The position numbers and the translations under genes are program-made. Shown one piece after another: positions 1 through 8,482 of a DNA stretch of 64,000 nucleotides (position 1 is the first letter of the stretch; every line of letters begins with the position of its first letter). The notes under the pieces are model-generated. The model was not told where the DNA came from. It searched no databases and was given only the letters and a program-made list of their open reading frames with translations. Origin of the DNA: Acidobacteriota bacterium. Its GTDB lineage: Bacteria; Pseudomonadota; Alphaproteobacteria; Caulobacterales; Hyphomonadaceae. The DNA is taken from assembly GCA_016712445.1 (NCBI GenBank), contig JADJRB010000001.1:2294001-2358000 (forward strand), read 5' to 3'.

Positions 1-237
1 GAGGTCGAGCGCGGTGTCGGTTACCCGAAAGAGCGCGCGGCCGTCATGGCCAAGAACCGCGGTATCCTCAGTGATCTGAAGAAGGCGTCTTGCCACGATA
101 TGCTCACGGTACTGAAGACCATCGACCAGGAATTGCTGAAGACCGCGATCTCCGGGGAGAAGTTCCAGGAGTATTTTTTCGCGAACTCGCAGGATGCGGC
201 GATCTCAGACTATGTGAAGGGCGTGCTTGCGTCCTGA
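1..237 (+). CDS. 3' end of an unidentified gene (truncated by the window edge)
   Basis: The reading frame is open from base 1 to a TGA ending at 237, so this is the C-terminal part (about 78 residues) of a gene that begins outside the window. The fragment is mostly charged and helical, with no signal peptide, membrane segment or motif I recognise; it ends SDYVKGVLAS. It lies 47 bases upstream of a KduD-like dehydrogenase on the same strand, so a role in the same sugar-acid pathway is possible but not shown. An internal ATG at 46 should not be taken as the start because the frame continues upstream of it. Function unknown. Confidence 0.6.
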   Translation, partial: EVERGVGYPKERAAVMAKNRGILSDLKKASCHDMLTVLKTIDQELLKTAISGEKFQEYFFANSQDAAISDYVKGVLAS

Positions 238-284
238 AGCAGGGCGTGAGCCCGCGGGATCGAAACAATGTTCCGGAGGAATCC

Positions 285-1046
285 ATGAGCCTCAATTCGT
301 TCAGTCTTGCAGGCAAGGCCGCGATCGTCACCGGCGCCAATACGGGCCTCGGGCAGGGCATCGCCGTAGCGCTTGCGGAAGCCGGCGCCAACCTCGCGCT
401 TGTTGGACGGTCCTCGCCCGAGGAGACGGTTGAGCTTGTGAAGAAAGCGGGCCGCAAGGCGCATGTCATCATGGCCGATCTCGGCAGCCTGGAACGGGTT
501 GACGCGATTGTGGACGAAACCCGCGAGGCGCTCGGCGGCATCGACATCCTCGTCAACAATGCCGGCATCATCAAGCGCAACGACTCGATCGATTTCACCG
601 TCGAGGAGTGGGACAGCGTGATGAACACCAACCTGCGCACGCCTTTCTTCCTCAGCCAGAAAGCGGCCCGCGCGATGATCGATGCGGGCAAGGGCGGCAA
701 GATCATCAACATCGCGTCTATGCTCTCCTATCAGGGCGGCATCCGCGTGCCGTCCTATACCTCATCCAAGAGCGGCATCGTCGGCATGACCCGCATCCTT
801 GCAAACGAATGGGCCAAGCACGGTATCAACGTAAACGCCATTGCGCCGGGCTATTTCGAAACCAACAACACCGATGCTCTGCGGGCGGATGAAAAGCGCA
901 ACACCGAAATCCTCGGCCGTATTCCGGCCGGTCGATGGGGCCGTCCGTCGGACCTTGCGGGCGCCGCGGTATTCCTGTCTTCGTCGGCCGCCGACTATGT
1001 CCATGGCACGGTGCTCGCCGTGGACGGCGGCTGGCTCGCGCGGTAG
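285..1046 (+). CDS. kduD: 2-dehydro-3-deoxy-D-gluconate 5-dehydrogenase (KduD-like SDR)
   Basis: A 253-residue classical short-chain dehydrogenase. KduD converts 3-deoxy-D-glycero-2,5-hexodiulosonate to 2-keto-3-deoxygluconate (KDG) with NAD(H) in the breakdown of unsaturated uronates from pectin or alginate. Visible elements are the TGANTGLG cofactor loop (residues 16-23), NNAG (91-94), catalytic Ser145 and the YTSSK active site (Tyr158, Lys162). The start is the ATG at 285 because GGAGGA sits at 275-280; the frame is open further upstream, but that extension has no SDR homology. The next gene, 24 bases on, is a KDG kinase, which supports the KduD role over a generic SDR (gluconate 5-dehydrogenase is the main alternative). 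Confidence 0.85.
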   Translation: MSLNSFSLAGKAAIVTGANTGLGQGIAVALAEAGANLALVGRSSPEETVELVKKAGRKAHVIMADLGSLERVDAIVDETREALGGIDILVNNAGIIKRNDSIDFTVEEWDSVMNTNLRTPFFLSQKAARAMIDAGKGGKIINIASMLSYQGGIRVPSYTSSKSGIVGMTRILANEWAKHGINVNAIAPGYFETNNTDALRADEKRNTEILGRIPAGRWGRPSDLAGAAVFLSSSAADYVHGTVLAVDGGWLAR

Positions 1047-1070
1047 GCAGGGCAGGGGGAGAATCGCGGG

Positions 1071-2069
1071 ATGGGTGCTCGGGTAGTCTGTTTCGGCGAG
1101 TTGCTGCTGCGCCTTACGGCGCCGGGCAGCGAACGCCTGCTGCAATCCCACACGCTGGAGGTCTGCGTCGGCGGCGCCGAGGCGAACGTTGCCGTTTCGC
1201 TGGCAAATTTCGGCCATGATGTTCGCTTTGCGAGCGTGGTGGCGGACAATCCGCTCGGCTCGTCTGCGCTCGGCGAGCTGCGCCGGCACAATGTCGGCAC
1301 CGGCGATGTACGCCGCGGGCCGGAGCGGATGGGCCTCTATTTCCTCGAACCGGGCGCGGTGCGCCGGCCGTCGGGCATCACCTATGACCGGGCAGGCTCG
1401 GCCTTCGCGCAGACAGCTCCGGATTGTCTCGACTGGGACGAAATCCTTCCGGGGACGGATCTCCTCCACATTTCCGGCGTCACGCCGGCCATCGGCCGGA
1501 ATGGCGCAGACGCTGCGATCCGGGCCGTGAAGGCGGCCAATGCGGCCGGCGTCTCGGTGTCGTTCGATGGCAACTACCGGGCATTGCTCTGGGAGGCGTG
1601 GAGAGGCAATGGACCGGACATCCTGAGAGAAATCCTGTCGGCTGCAAGCACGGCCTTCATCAACGAACGCGATCTCGCGCTGATCCTCGGGCGCAGCTTC
1701 GCTTCGCGCGCCGAAGCGTATGCGGCGGCTTTCGAGGCTTTCCCGCGTCTCAAGCAGATTGCCGCGACCACCCGCCAGCAGGCGTCGGTGGACGACCAGG
1801 CGATTGCGGGCGAATTCGTCACGCGCGCAGGGCGCTGGGTGTCTCCCGTCCACGACCTTCCGGGCGTGGTCGACCGGATTGGGGGAGGCGATGCGTTTGC
1901 GGCGGGCGCGCTGCACGCGATCCTGACCGGGCGCGATCCCCAGTACATCATCGATTTTGCCGTCGCCGCCGGCGCCCTGAAACACTCGATACCGGGTGAC
2001 TTCAACCGTGTTTCAGTTGCCGAAGTTGAGAGCGCGATGGCCGGGGGCAGCCTGGACGTCCGGCGCTGA
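1071..2069 (+). CDS. kdgK: 2-keto-3-deoxygluconate kinase (PfkB family)
   Basis: A 332-residue ribokinase/PfkB-family kinase. The N-terminal GGAEANVAVSLA segment (around residue 35) is the first PfkB signature region and the C-terminal DRIGGGDAFAAG is the second, with Asp274 as the catalytic base. KdgK phosphorylates KDG to KDPG, the step after KduD. The matching KDPG aldolase is not in the window. The gene follows kduD by 24 bases with a purine-rich GGGGGAG about 10 bases before the ATG, so the two are probably co-transcribed. Other sugar kinases share the fold; the substrate is inferred from the neighbours. Confidence 0.85.
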   Translation: MGARVVCFGELLLRLTAPGSERLLQSHTLEVCVGGAEANVAVSLANFGHDVRFASVVADNPLGSSALGELRRHNVGTGDVRRGPERMGLYFLEPGAVRRPSGITYDRAGSAFAQTAPDCLDWDEILPGTDLLHISGVTPAIGRNGADAAIRAVKAANAAGVSVSFDGNYRALLWEAWRGNGPDILREILSAASTAFINERDLALILGRSFASRAEAYAAAFEAFPRLKQIAATTRQQASVDDQAIAGEFVTRAGRWVSPVHDLPGVVDRIGGGDAFAAGALHAILTGRDPQYIIDFAVAAGALKHSIPGDFNRVSVAEVESAMAGGSLDVRR

Positions 2070-2090
2070 CCGGTGCGCACCAGATTAGTA

Positions 2091-2106
2091 TTGACACCGG
2101 TTACCA
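2091..2106 (+). promoter_or_regulatory. Candidate LacI-family operator before the TRAP operon
   Basis: The 16-mer TTGACACCGGTTACCA has the CG-centred layout of LacI-family operators (ACCGGT core, right half CGGTTACCA, imperfect left half). It lies 75 bases before dctP, and its TTGACA could double as a -35 box. A LacI-family regulator is encoded at 8483-9496. That this protein binds here is inference. Confidence 0.4.
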
Positions 2107-2180
2107 TAGCGTGAGTATGGGCCGACAAGAAGAACAAGTCGGAGCTCTGGCAGCCACAAGGCCGGAGTAGGGAAACGGAC

Positions 2181-3200
2181 ATGAGGATCGCGCCCGAGAA
2201 CCCTCGCAAGGGGCTGAGCCGCCGCAGCGTGCTGGCCGCCGGCGTGGCATCCGGCTTGCTGGCGGCTTGCGGCCAGCGCAGCGGGCGCGCCTTTCTTTCT
2301 TCCGATACCCATCCCGCCGACTACCCCACCGTCACTGCTGTGGACGAAATGGCGCGTCTCCTCCGTGAGCGGACGGACGGGCGGCTGGACATCAAGACCT
2401 ATGCCGGCGGCCAGCTCGGTTCGGAGCGCGACACGCTCGAGATCACCATCTTCGGCGGGCTTGACCTGAACCGGGTGAACCTCGCGCCGCTGAACGCGAT
2501 CGAGCCCGTCACCACGATCCCGGCCTTGCCCTTCCTGTTTCGCTCGAACGAACACATGCGGCGTGCGCTCGACAGTGCCATCGGGGACGAGATCCTCCAG
2601 TCGCTGACCAAGCATAACCTGATCGGTCTCTGTTTCTATGACAGCGGCGACCGCAATTTCTACAATACCAAGCGTCCGATCTTCACGCCCGCCGACATGA
2701 AGGGCCTGAAGATCCGTGTACCGAACTCCGACCTCTATGTCTCGATGATCAAGGCGCTCGGTGCCGACGCGACACCGATGAGTATTGCCGAAGTCTACCA
2801 GGCGCTGGTGCAGGGCGTCATCGATGGCGCCGAGAACAACTGGCCGTCCTACGAGAGCGGCCGGCATTTCGAGGTCGCCAACTATTACAGCCTGACCCGC
2901 CACGTGATCGCACCGGAAGTGCTGGTGATGTCTCGCCGCCGCTGGGAGAAACTGGATGCAGGCGATCGCGACCTTGTTCGGCAGGCGGCGAAGGACTCGG
3001 TGCCGTTCATGCGTGCACAATGGGACGCGCGCGTGGACGAGTCGCGCGCGAAGATCCTGGCGGCCGGCGTTAAGGTCAACGAGATCAACGATCCTGCCGA
3101 GTTCGCGGCGGCCATGCGGCCGGTCTGGGACAAGTATGTCGTGACGGACGAGCAGAAGCGCCTCGTGCGCGAGATTGAAGCAATGGCGGAGGCCGGCTGA
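2181..3200 (+). CDS. dctP: TRAP transporter solute-binding protein (DctP family), predicted Tat lipoprotein
   Basis: A 339-residue DctP-type binding protein for a TRAP transporter, which captures an organic acid (here probably a uronate or KDG-like sugar acid) in the periplasm. The N-terminus has a twin-arginine signal (SRRSVL, Arg14-Arg15) followed by a lipobox LLAAC with Cys30, so it is probably exported folded and lipidated. The body has typical DctP features: PALPFLFRSNEHMRRAL, a conserved arginine in LKIRVPNS, and AEVYQALVQGVIDGAENNW. The stop codon overlaps the dctQ start (TGATG). Most gram-negative DctP proteins are soluble, so lipidation is a notable variant. Confidence 0.9.
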   Translation: MRIAPENPRKGLSRRSVLAAGVASGLLAACGQRSGRAFLSSDTHPADYPTVTAVDEMARLLRERTDGRLDIKTYAGGQLGSERDTLEITIFGGLDLNRVNLAPLNAIEPVTTIPALPFLFRSNEHMRRALDSAIGDEILQSLTKHNLIGLCFYDSGDRNFYNTKRPIFTPADMKGLKIRVPNSDLYVSMIKALGADATPMSIAEVYQALVQGVIDGAENNWPSYESGRHFEVANYYSLTRHVIAPEVLVMSRRRWEKLDAGDRDLVRQAAKDSVPFMRAQWDARVDESRAKILAAGVKVNEINDPAEFAAAMRPVWDKYVVTDEQKRLVREIEAMAEAG

Positions 3201-3706
3201 TGGAAAGCTTGTCGCGCATCACGCACGTGATTGCCGATGGCCTCGTGAAGGTCGCGGCGTTCGGCCTTGTACTGATGACCGCGATCGTCGGCTGGCAGGT
3301 GTTCGGGCGCTACGTGCTGAACTCGACGCCGTCCTGGTCGGAGCAGGCGGCGCTGACGCTGATGATCTGGTATGTGTCGCTCGCGGCCGCCGCCGGTGTG
3401 CGCCAGGGCTTCCACATTCGCATCGTGGCGCTGGAAGAGGCGGTGCCGCCCCCGGTGCGCAAGGCGATGCAGGTCTTCTCGAACATCGTCGTCGGCGCCT
3501 GCGGTCTTGCCATGCTGGTCTGGGGCGGGGAGCTGGTGATGCTCACGTGGGACCACGTTATTCCCTCGCTCGGCATCTCGCGCGGCCTCGCCTACCTCGG
3601 TCTGCCGATTGCCGGCGCACTGATGGCGCTGTTTGCGCTGGAGCGGACGCTGGAAGTGCTCGCGGCCAAACCGCTCAAGGATGAGGAAGACCCGCGATGG
3701 AACTGA
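3200..3706 (+). CDS. dctQ: TRAP transporter small permease (DctQ)
   Basis: A 168-residue inner-membrane protein with four predicted hydrophobic segments (around residues 15-32, 48-68, 90-110 and 128-148), the size and topology of DctQ. The conserved FGRYVLNSTPSWSEQAALTLMIWYVSLAAAAG region (with Trp and Glu in the WSEQ motif) is the family hallmark. It pairs with the large DctM subunit to form the transporter core. The start overlaps the stop of dctP, and the 3' end overlaps dctM by 10 bases, so the three subunits are translationally coupled. Confidence 0.92.
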   Translation: MESLSRITHVIADGLVKVAAFGLVLMTAIVGWQVFGRYVLNSTPSWSEQAALTLMIWYVSLAAAAGVRQGFHIRIVALEEAVPPPVRKAMQVFSNIVVGACGLAMLVWGGELVMLTWDHVIPSLGISRGLAYLGLPIAGALMALFALERTLEVLAAKPLKDEEDPRWN

Positions 3707-4977
3707 TCATCCTCATGGGAACATTGTTCGTGCTGCTCGCGCTCGGCGTGCCGGTGGCCTATTCGCTGCTCGGCGCGTCGATCGCGACTTTCCTGGCGAT
3801 GGACATTCCGCTGGTGGTCGTCTTCCAGCGCCTTGCGGCGGGCGTCAGCGTCTTTACGCTCATGGCCATCCCGTTCTTCATCTTTGCGGGCGACCTCATG
3901 TACCGGTCCGGCATCGCGCAGAAGCTGGTGGAAGTCGCCGAAGCCATGCTCGGGCGCACGCGCGGCGGGCTGGGCCTCGTCAATGTCGGCGCGTCCACCA
4001 TGTTCGGCGCGGTCTCGGGATCCGCCATCGCCAGCGCGTCGGCGATGGGGTCAACGCTGATGCCCCTGATGAAGCAGAAGGGGTATGACGCCGACTATGC
4101 CGTGAACGTCACCGTGACGTCTGCCATCGTCGGCCTTCTCATTCCGCCTTCGCACAACATGATCATCTACTCGGCCGCGTCCGGTATCGGCGTGCCGATC
4201 GGCGACCTGTTCCTGGCCGGCGTGGTGCCGGGGCTCGTGACGGCGGCGATCCTGATGGTCGTTACGTGGCTGGTGGCCGTGAAGCGGGGATACGCAGCCG
4301 GTTCATTCCCCGGCTGGCGCGCCTTCGCGCGGGCGCTGCTGGTCGCCATTCCCGGCCTCATGGCGGCGGTCATCATCATGGGCGGCATCCTGTCCGGCAT
4401 CTTTACCGCGACTGAATCGTCAGCCATCGCGGTCATCTACACAATCCTGGTCGGTGCTTTCGTTTACCGCTCGCTGGGCTGGAGCCGGTTTGTCGAAGCG
4501 TCGATGCAATCGGTGAAGGTCACCGCGATGGTGCTGCTGATCATCGGCGCGGCGACCGCGTTCGGCTACGCGCTCGCTGTGCTCGAGGCGCCGTCGCAGC
4601 TTGCGGAGCTGATCACGTCGATCACGCGCAATCCCTTGCTGGTCCTGCTCATCATCAACGTCATGCTGCTCGTGCTCGGCACGTTCATGGACATGTCGCC
4701 GCTGATCGTCATCACGACGCCCATCCTGCTTCCGGTGGTGATGGAAGTCGGCGTCGACCCGGTCCACTTTGGCATCATCATGATGCTGAACCTTGGCATC
4801 GGCCTCGTAACGCCGCCGGTCGGCTCGGTGCTGTTCGTTGGCGCGGCGGTCGGCGGCCTGTCAGTCGAGAAGGCAGTGAAGACGATCTGGCCATTCTACC
4901 TCGCCCTGATCGGTGCGTTGCTGCTGATCACGTACATTCCTGCCTTGTCCCTCTCGCTGCCGGGTCTTTTCAAGTGA
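3697..4977 (+). CDS. dctM: TRAP transporter large permease (DctM)
   Basis: A 426-residue, highly hydrophobic protein matching DctM, the ion-coupled transport subunit of TRAP systems. Recognisable family segments are IPFFIFAGDLMYRSGIAQKL, GASTMFGAVSGSAIASASAMG, IPPSHNMIIYS and the C-terminal NLGIGLVTPPVGSVLFVG. Length is normal for the family. It starts inside the end of dctQ. With kduD and kdgK just upstream, the likely cargo is a uronic acid or its keto-deoxy product. Confidence 0.93.
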   Translation: MELIILMGTLFVLLALGVPVAYSLLGASIATFLAMDIPLVVVFQRLAAGVSVFTLMAIPFFIFAGDLMYRSGIAQKLVEVAEAMLGRTRGGLGLVNVGASTMFGAVSGSAIASASAMGSTLMPLMKQKGYDADYAVNVTVTSAIVGLLIPPSHNMIIYSAASGIGVPIGDLFLAGVVPGLVTAAILMVVTWLVAVKRGYAAGSFPGWRAFARALLVAIPGLMAAVIIMGGILSGIFTATESSAIAVIYTILVGAFVYRSLGWSRFVEASMQSVKVTAMVLLIIGAATAFGYALAVLEAPSQLAELITSITRNPLLVLLIINVMLLVLGTFMDMSPLIVITTPILLPVVMEVGVDPVHFGIIMMLNLGIGLVTPPVGSVLFVGAAVGGLSVEKAVKTIWPFYLALIGALLLITYIPALSLSLPGLFK

Positions 4978-5010
4978 CGCCTAGTTGCTCCGTAAACGGA
5001 TGACCTGATC

Positions 5011-6009
5011 ATGCCGTCCCGACGTGATCTCATGGCGCTGCTAGCCAGCCTGCCGCTGGCCGCCTGCGCGAGTTCGGTGAGCCTGCCGGCTGGTGATGCG
5101 GCGCCAGATCCGCGCGATCCGAACCTTGACCTGCCGCTCTGGCCAAAGGGTGTGCCCGGCGGCGTTCCGGCGGGCCTCGCGGAGTCCATCGTCCTGCGCG
5201 ACAATCCGTTCGGCCTGCTCGACCGAGCCGCACATGATGTCACCACGCCTATCCTGTCCATGTTCCGCCCGGCCGAGCCGGACGGATCGGCGATCCTGAT
5301 CATACCCGGCGGCGGCTACAAATGGGTTGTCATCGACAAGGAAGGCTACGAAGGCGCCCGCCTGTTCAGCGCGCGCGGCGCCTGCGTGTACGTGCTCCGC
5401 TACCGCCTCCCGCACCAGGGATGGGTTGCCGGCTCTGAAGCGCCGCTCCAGGACGCACAGCGGGCGATACGCCTCATCCGTTCACGTTCTGCCGCTGACG
5501 GCATCGACCCGGGCCGGGTCATGGTCATGGGCTTCTCGGCCGGGGGGCATCTGGCAGGCAACCTCGCGACGGGGTTCGACGCGAAGGTCTACGAGTCTGT
5601 CGATGCCGCAGACGCATTTTCGGCGCGGCCGGATGCCGCCGCCCTCATCTATCCCGTCGCCACCATGACGCGGCCTTTCGCCCATGAGGGCTCGCGTCTC
5701 TGCCTCGTCGGGGCTGATCCCTCCGTGGATGCGGTGAAACGCTGGTCGATCGAGTCGCGGGTGCATGCCGGCATGCCGCCCGTTTTCCTGATGCACGCTG
5801 AAGATGACCCGGCCGTCCCGGTCGAAAATGCGCTCATGGTTTACGCCGCCCTGCGCTCCGCCGAGGTGCCGGCGGCCATGCATCTGTTTGAGACGGGCGG
5901 ACACGGGTTCGGCCTTCGCGGCATTGCCGGAACGCCGCTGGCACTCTGGCCAGACCTGATCGCCGGTTGGGGCAGGGCGAAGGGCATCTTCCCCGGCGGG
6001 GCGAGCTGA
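5011..6009 (+). CDS. Alpha/beta-hydrolase lipoprotein (BD-FAE / acetyl-xylan esterase-like)
   Basis: A 332-residue secreted alpha/beta hydrolase. The N-terminus is a short signal with a lipobox ending at Cys19 (LPLAAC). An oxyanion motif PGGGYKW precedes the nucleophile elbow GFSAGG with Ser176; Asp265 or Asp266 in EDDPAVP and His298 in GGHGFG complete the triad. The family includes bacterial esterases that remove acetyl or aryl groups from plant and algal polysaccharides. It sits 33 bases after dctM on the same strand, so it may deacetylate the polymer or oligomer whose uronates the TRAP system imports. The substrate is inferred. Confidence 0.8.
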   Translation: MPSRRDLMALLASLPLAACASSVSLPAGDAAPDPRDPNLDLPLWPKGVPGGVPAGLAESIVLRDNPFGLLDRAAHDVTTPILSMFRPAEPDGSAILIIPGGGYKWVVIDKEGYEGARLFSARGACVYVLRYRLPHQGWVAGSEAPLQDAQRAIRLIRSRSAADGIDPGRVMVMGFSAGGHLAGNLATGFDAKVYESVDAADAFSARPDAAALIYPVATMTRPFAHEGSRLCLVGADPSVDAVKRWSIESRVHAGMPPVFLMHAEDDPAVPVENALMVYAALRSAEVPAAMHLFETGGHGFGLRGIAGTPLALWPDLIAGWGRAKGIFPGGAS

Positions 6010-6299
6010 CCTGCCCGGAACAGGGTTAACGAATGCCGGCGCGCGTAGGGGAGGCTGCCGCACCCGACCGACCCAGACTGGCGCAGATGTAGCAGTACGG
6101 GCCGCTGCCAGCGTCGCTACCTCCGCCCACAGGCGCCACCGGAAACGGCTGCGGTTTGCGGCTGGCTGCCTGTTTCACTCGCCATCAAGTTGTGGTTCAC
6201 ACGCTGTCAGGCGAAGTTTGGCTCCGGCTTGCACGGAACTTGCAGAATTTGGCGCGGCAGGGCGCTGGAAGCCGCCCGTATAGTTAAAGGACAATTGTC
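6010..6299. other. Intergenic region before the UDP-glucuronate decarboxylase gene
   Basis: A 290-base stretch without a convincing gene; short open frames here lack ribosome sites. It contains the sigma-54-like sequence annotated at 6229-6244 and a purine-rich AAAGGA at 6286-6291 that serves as ribosome site for the next gene. No terminator hairpin with a T-run is visible. Confidence 0.5.
6229..6244 (+). promoter_or_regulatory. Weak candidate sigma-54 (-24/-12) promoter
   Basis: TTGCACGGAACTTGCA matches the RpoN consensus TGGCACG-N4-TTGCA except that the first G of the -24 doublet is T. The GC of the -12 element is correctly spaced and would place transcription start about 45 bases before the ATG at 6300. 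The mismatch is in a key position, so confidence is low. Confidence 0.22.
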
Positions 6300-7262
<963 letters not shown>

Positions 7263-7403
7263 GCCCTCGAAAGGTCTAAAAAAGTCAACCGGAAGTCGAT
7301 GTCTACAAGATCTCTGCATTTTTGAGTTGACCGTCTAACGGGATAAGGTCAGACCTGACTACCTACAGGCGCGCCGTCGGGCCGGCCTGATGAGTGGGCT
7401 TCA

Positions 7404-8378
7404 ATGTCGATCGATCGCCTTGATTGGGACACGCTGCGCGTCTTCCGCGTCGTGGCTGAGCTTTCGAGCATGAGCGCGGCCGCAGCGCGGCTTGGGGAGT
7501 CGCCCCCGACGATTGGCCGGAAGATCGACGAACTCGAGAAGTCGCTCGGCACGCAGGTATTCCTGCGCTCGACGCGCGGCGTCGAACTGACCGATATCGG
7601 CAAGCAGGTGTTGAGGCACGTCCATTCCATGGCCGATGCGGCCGAAACCCTTCGGCGGGAAACCTCCGACGCCGGCGCGCCCGTCAGTGGCACCATCACG
7701 CTGAGCACGGGTGATGGCCTTGGTCCGTACTACGTGGCGCCGCGCCTGTACCAGTTTCATCGGGAACACCCCAAGGTTCAGGTAAAGCTGGTGGTCGGTG
7801 AGCACGTGCCGGACCTCGACGCAGGCGAATCCGATATCGCGATTTCTTTCGTCGACAATCGCCAGCCCGGCGTGATCGCACACAAGCTGGGCGTCCAGCA
7901 CTATGTGGCCTTCGCCTCACAGTCCTATCTCGACGATCACGGACGGCCGGAAAGCCTTTACGAATACCACAAGCACCGGTGCATCCTGCACACGTCGTAT
8001 GTGAACCAGGTCGAGCGCTGGGCGCCGCGCATGTCGGAAATGCGCAAGATGGTCGATTTCGCCTTCGTGACCAATTCCGGCACCGCAATCGCCGAATCCT
8101 GCGCGCGCGGCGGCGGCATCGGGATCCTTCCATCTTACATGGCCGTCCTGGATCCCCGTCTGGTGGCGCTGGACCTGCCGGAGACCGCGCCGGTCAAGTT
8201 CTGGATCAATTATACCGAGCGCGTGCGCCGCTTGCCGCAAGGCAAGTTGCTGATCGACTGGCTGCGCAAGCTGTTCGATATGCCCGAGGCAATCTGGTTT
8301 TCAGACGAGTTCGTGCATCCGCGCGATTATCTGGAAAAGGTGCGCGAGCTTCGCCCGCAGGTGCGGCGCGACAAGTAG
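7404..8378 (+). CDS. LysR-family transcriptional regulator
   Basis: A 324-residue LysR-type regulator. The N-terminal winged helix-turn-helix spans about residues 5-65 (LRVFRVVAELSSMSAAAARLGESPPTIGRKIDELEKSLG). The rest is a periplasmic-binding-like effector domain. The C-terminus from about residue 285 is longer and more charged than usual. The gene is preceded by 141 bases of mixed sequence and followed by the LacI regulator. There is no divergent partner gene, so the regulated genes cannot be told from position. Effector unknown. Confidence 0.85.
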   Translation: MSIDRLDWDTLRVFRVVAELSSMSAAAARLGESPPTIGRKIDELEKSLGTQVFLRSTRGVELTDIGKQVLRHVHSMADAAETLRRETSDAGAPVSGTITLSTGDGLGPYYVAPRLYQFHREHPKVQVKLVVGEHVPDLDAGESDIAISFVDNRQPGVIAHKLGVQHYVAFASQSYLDDHGRPESLYEYHKHRCILHTSYVNQVERWAPRMSEMRKMVDFAFVTNSGTAIAESCARGGGIGILPSYMAVLDPRLVALDLPETAPVKFWINYTERVRRLPQGKLLIDWLRKLFDMPEAIWFSDEFVHPRDYLEKVRELRPQVRRDK

Positions 8379-8422
8379 CCGTTTCCGGCACGGCAGTCTT
8401 GCGGCGCCCGGCAGTCTCCATA

Positions 8423-8434
8423 TGGTAGTGTCAA
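8423..8434. promoter_or_regulatory. Compressed copy of the operator arms before the lacI-type gene
   Basis: TGGTAGTGTCAA equals the two outer arms of the complement of the 2091-2106 operator (TGGTA and GTGTCAA) with the four central bases ACCG missing. It lies about 50 bases before the LacI-family gene. It may be an autoregulatory half-site or chance; the shortened centre would disfavour normal LacI dimer binding. Confidence 0.2.
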
Positions 8435-8482
8435 CGATGTCGTGGCGCGCGCGACCGGAGCTGACCGATACGGGGACTGACC

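Noticed and set aside
6219..6233. TGGCTCCGGCTTGCA as a sigma-54 promoter
   Set aside because: The GG to GC spacing is one base short of the strict -24/-12 spacing; the overlapping candidate at 6229-6244 fits better.
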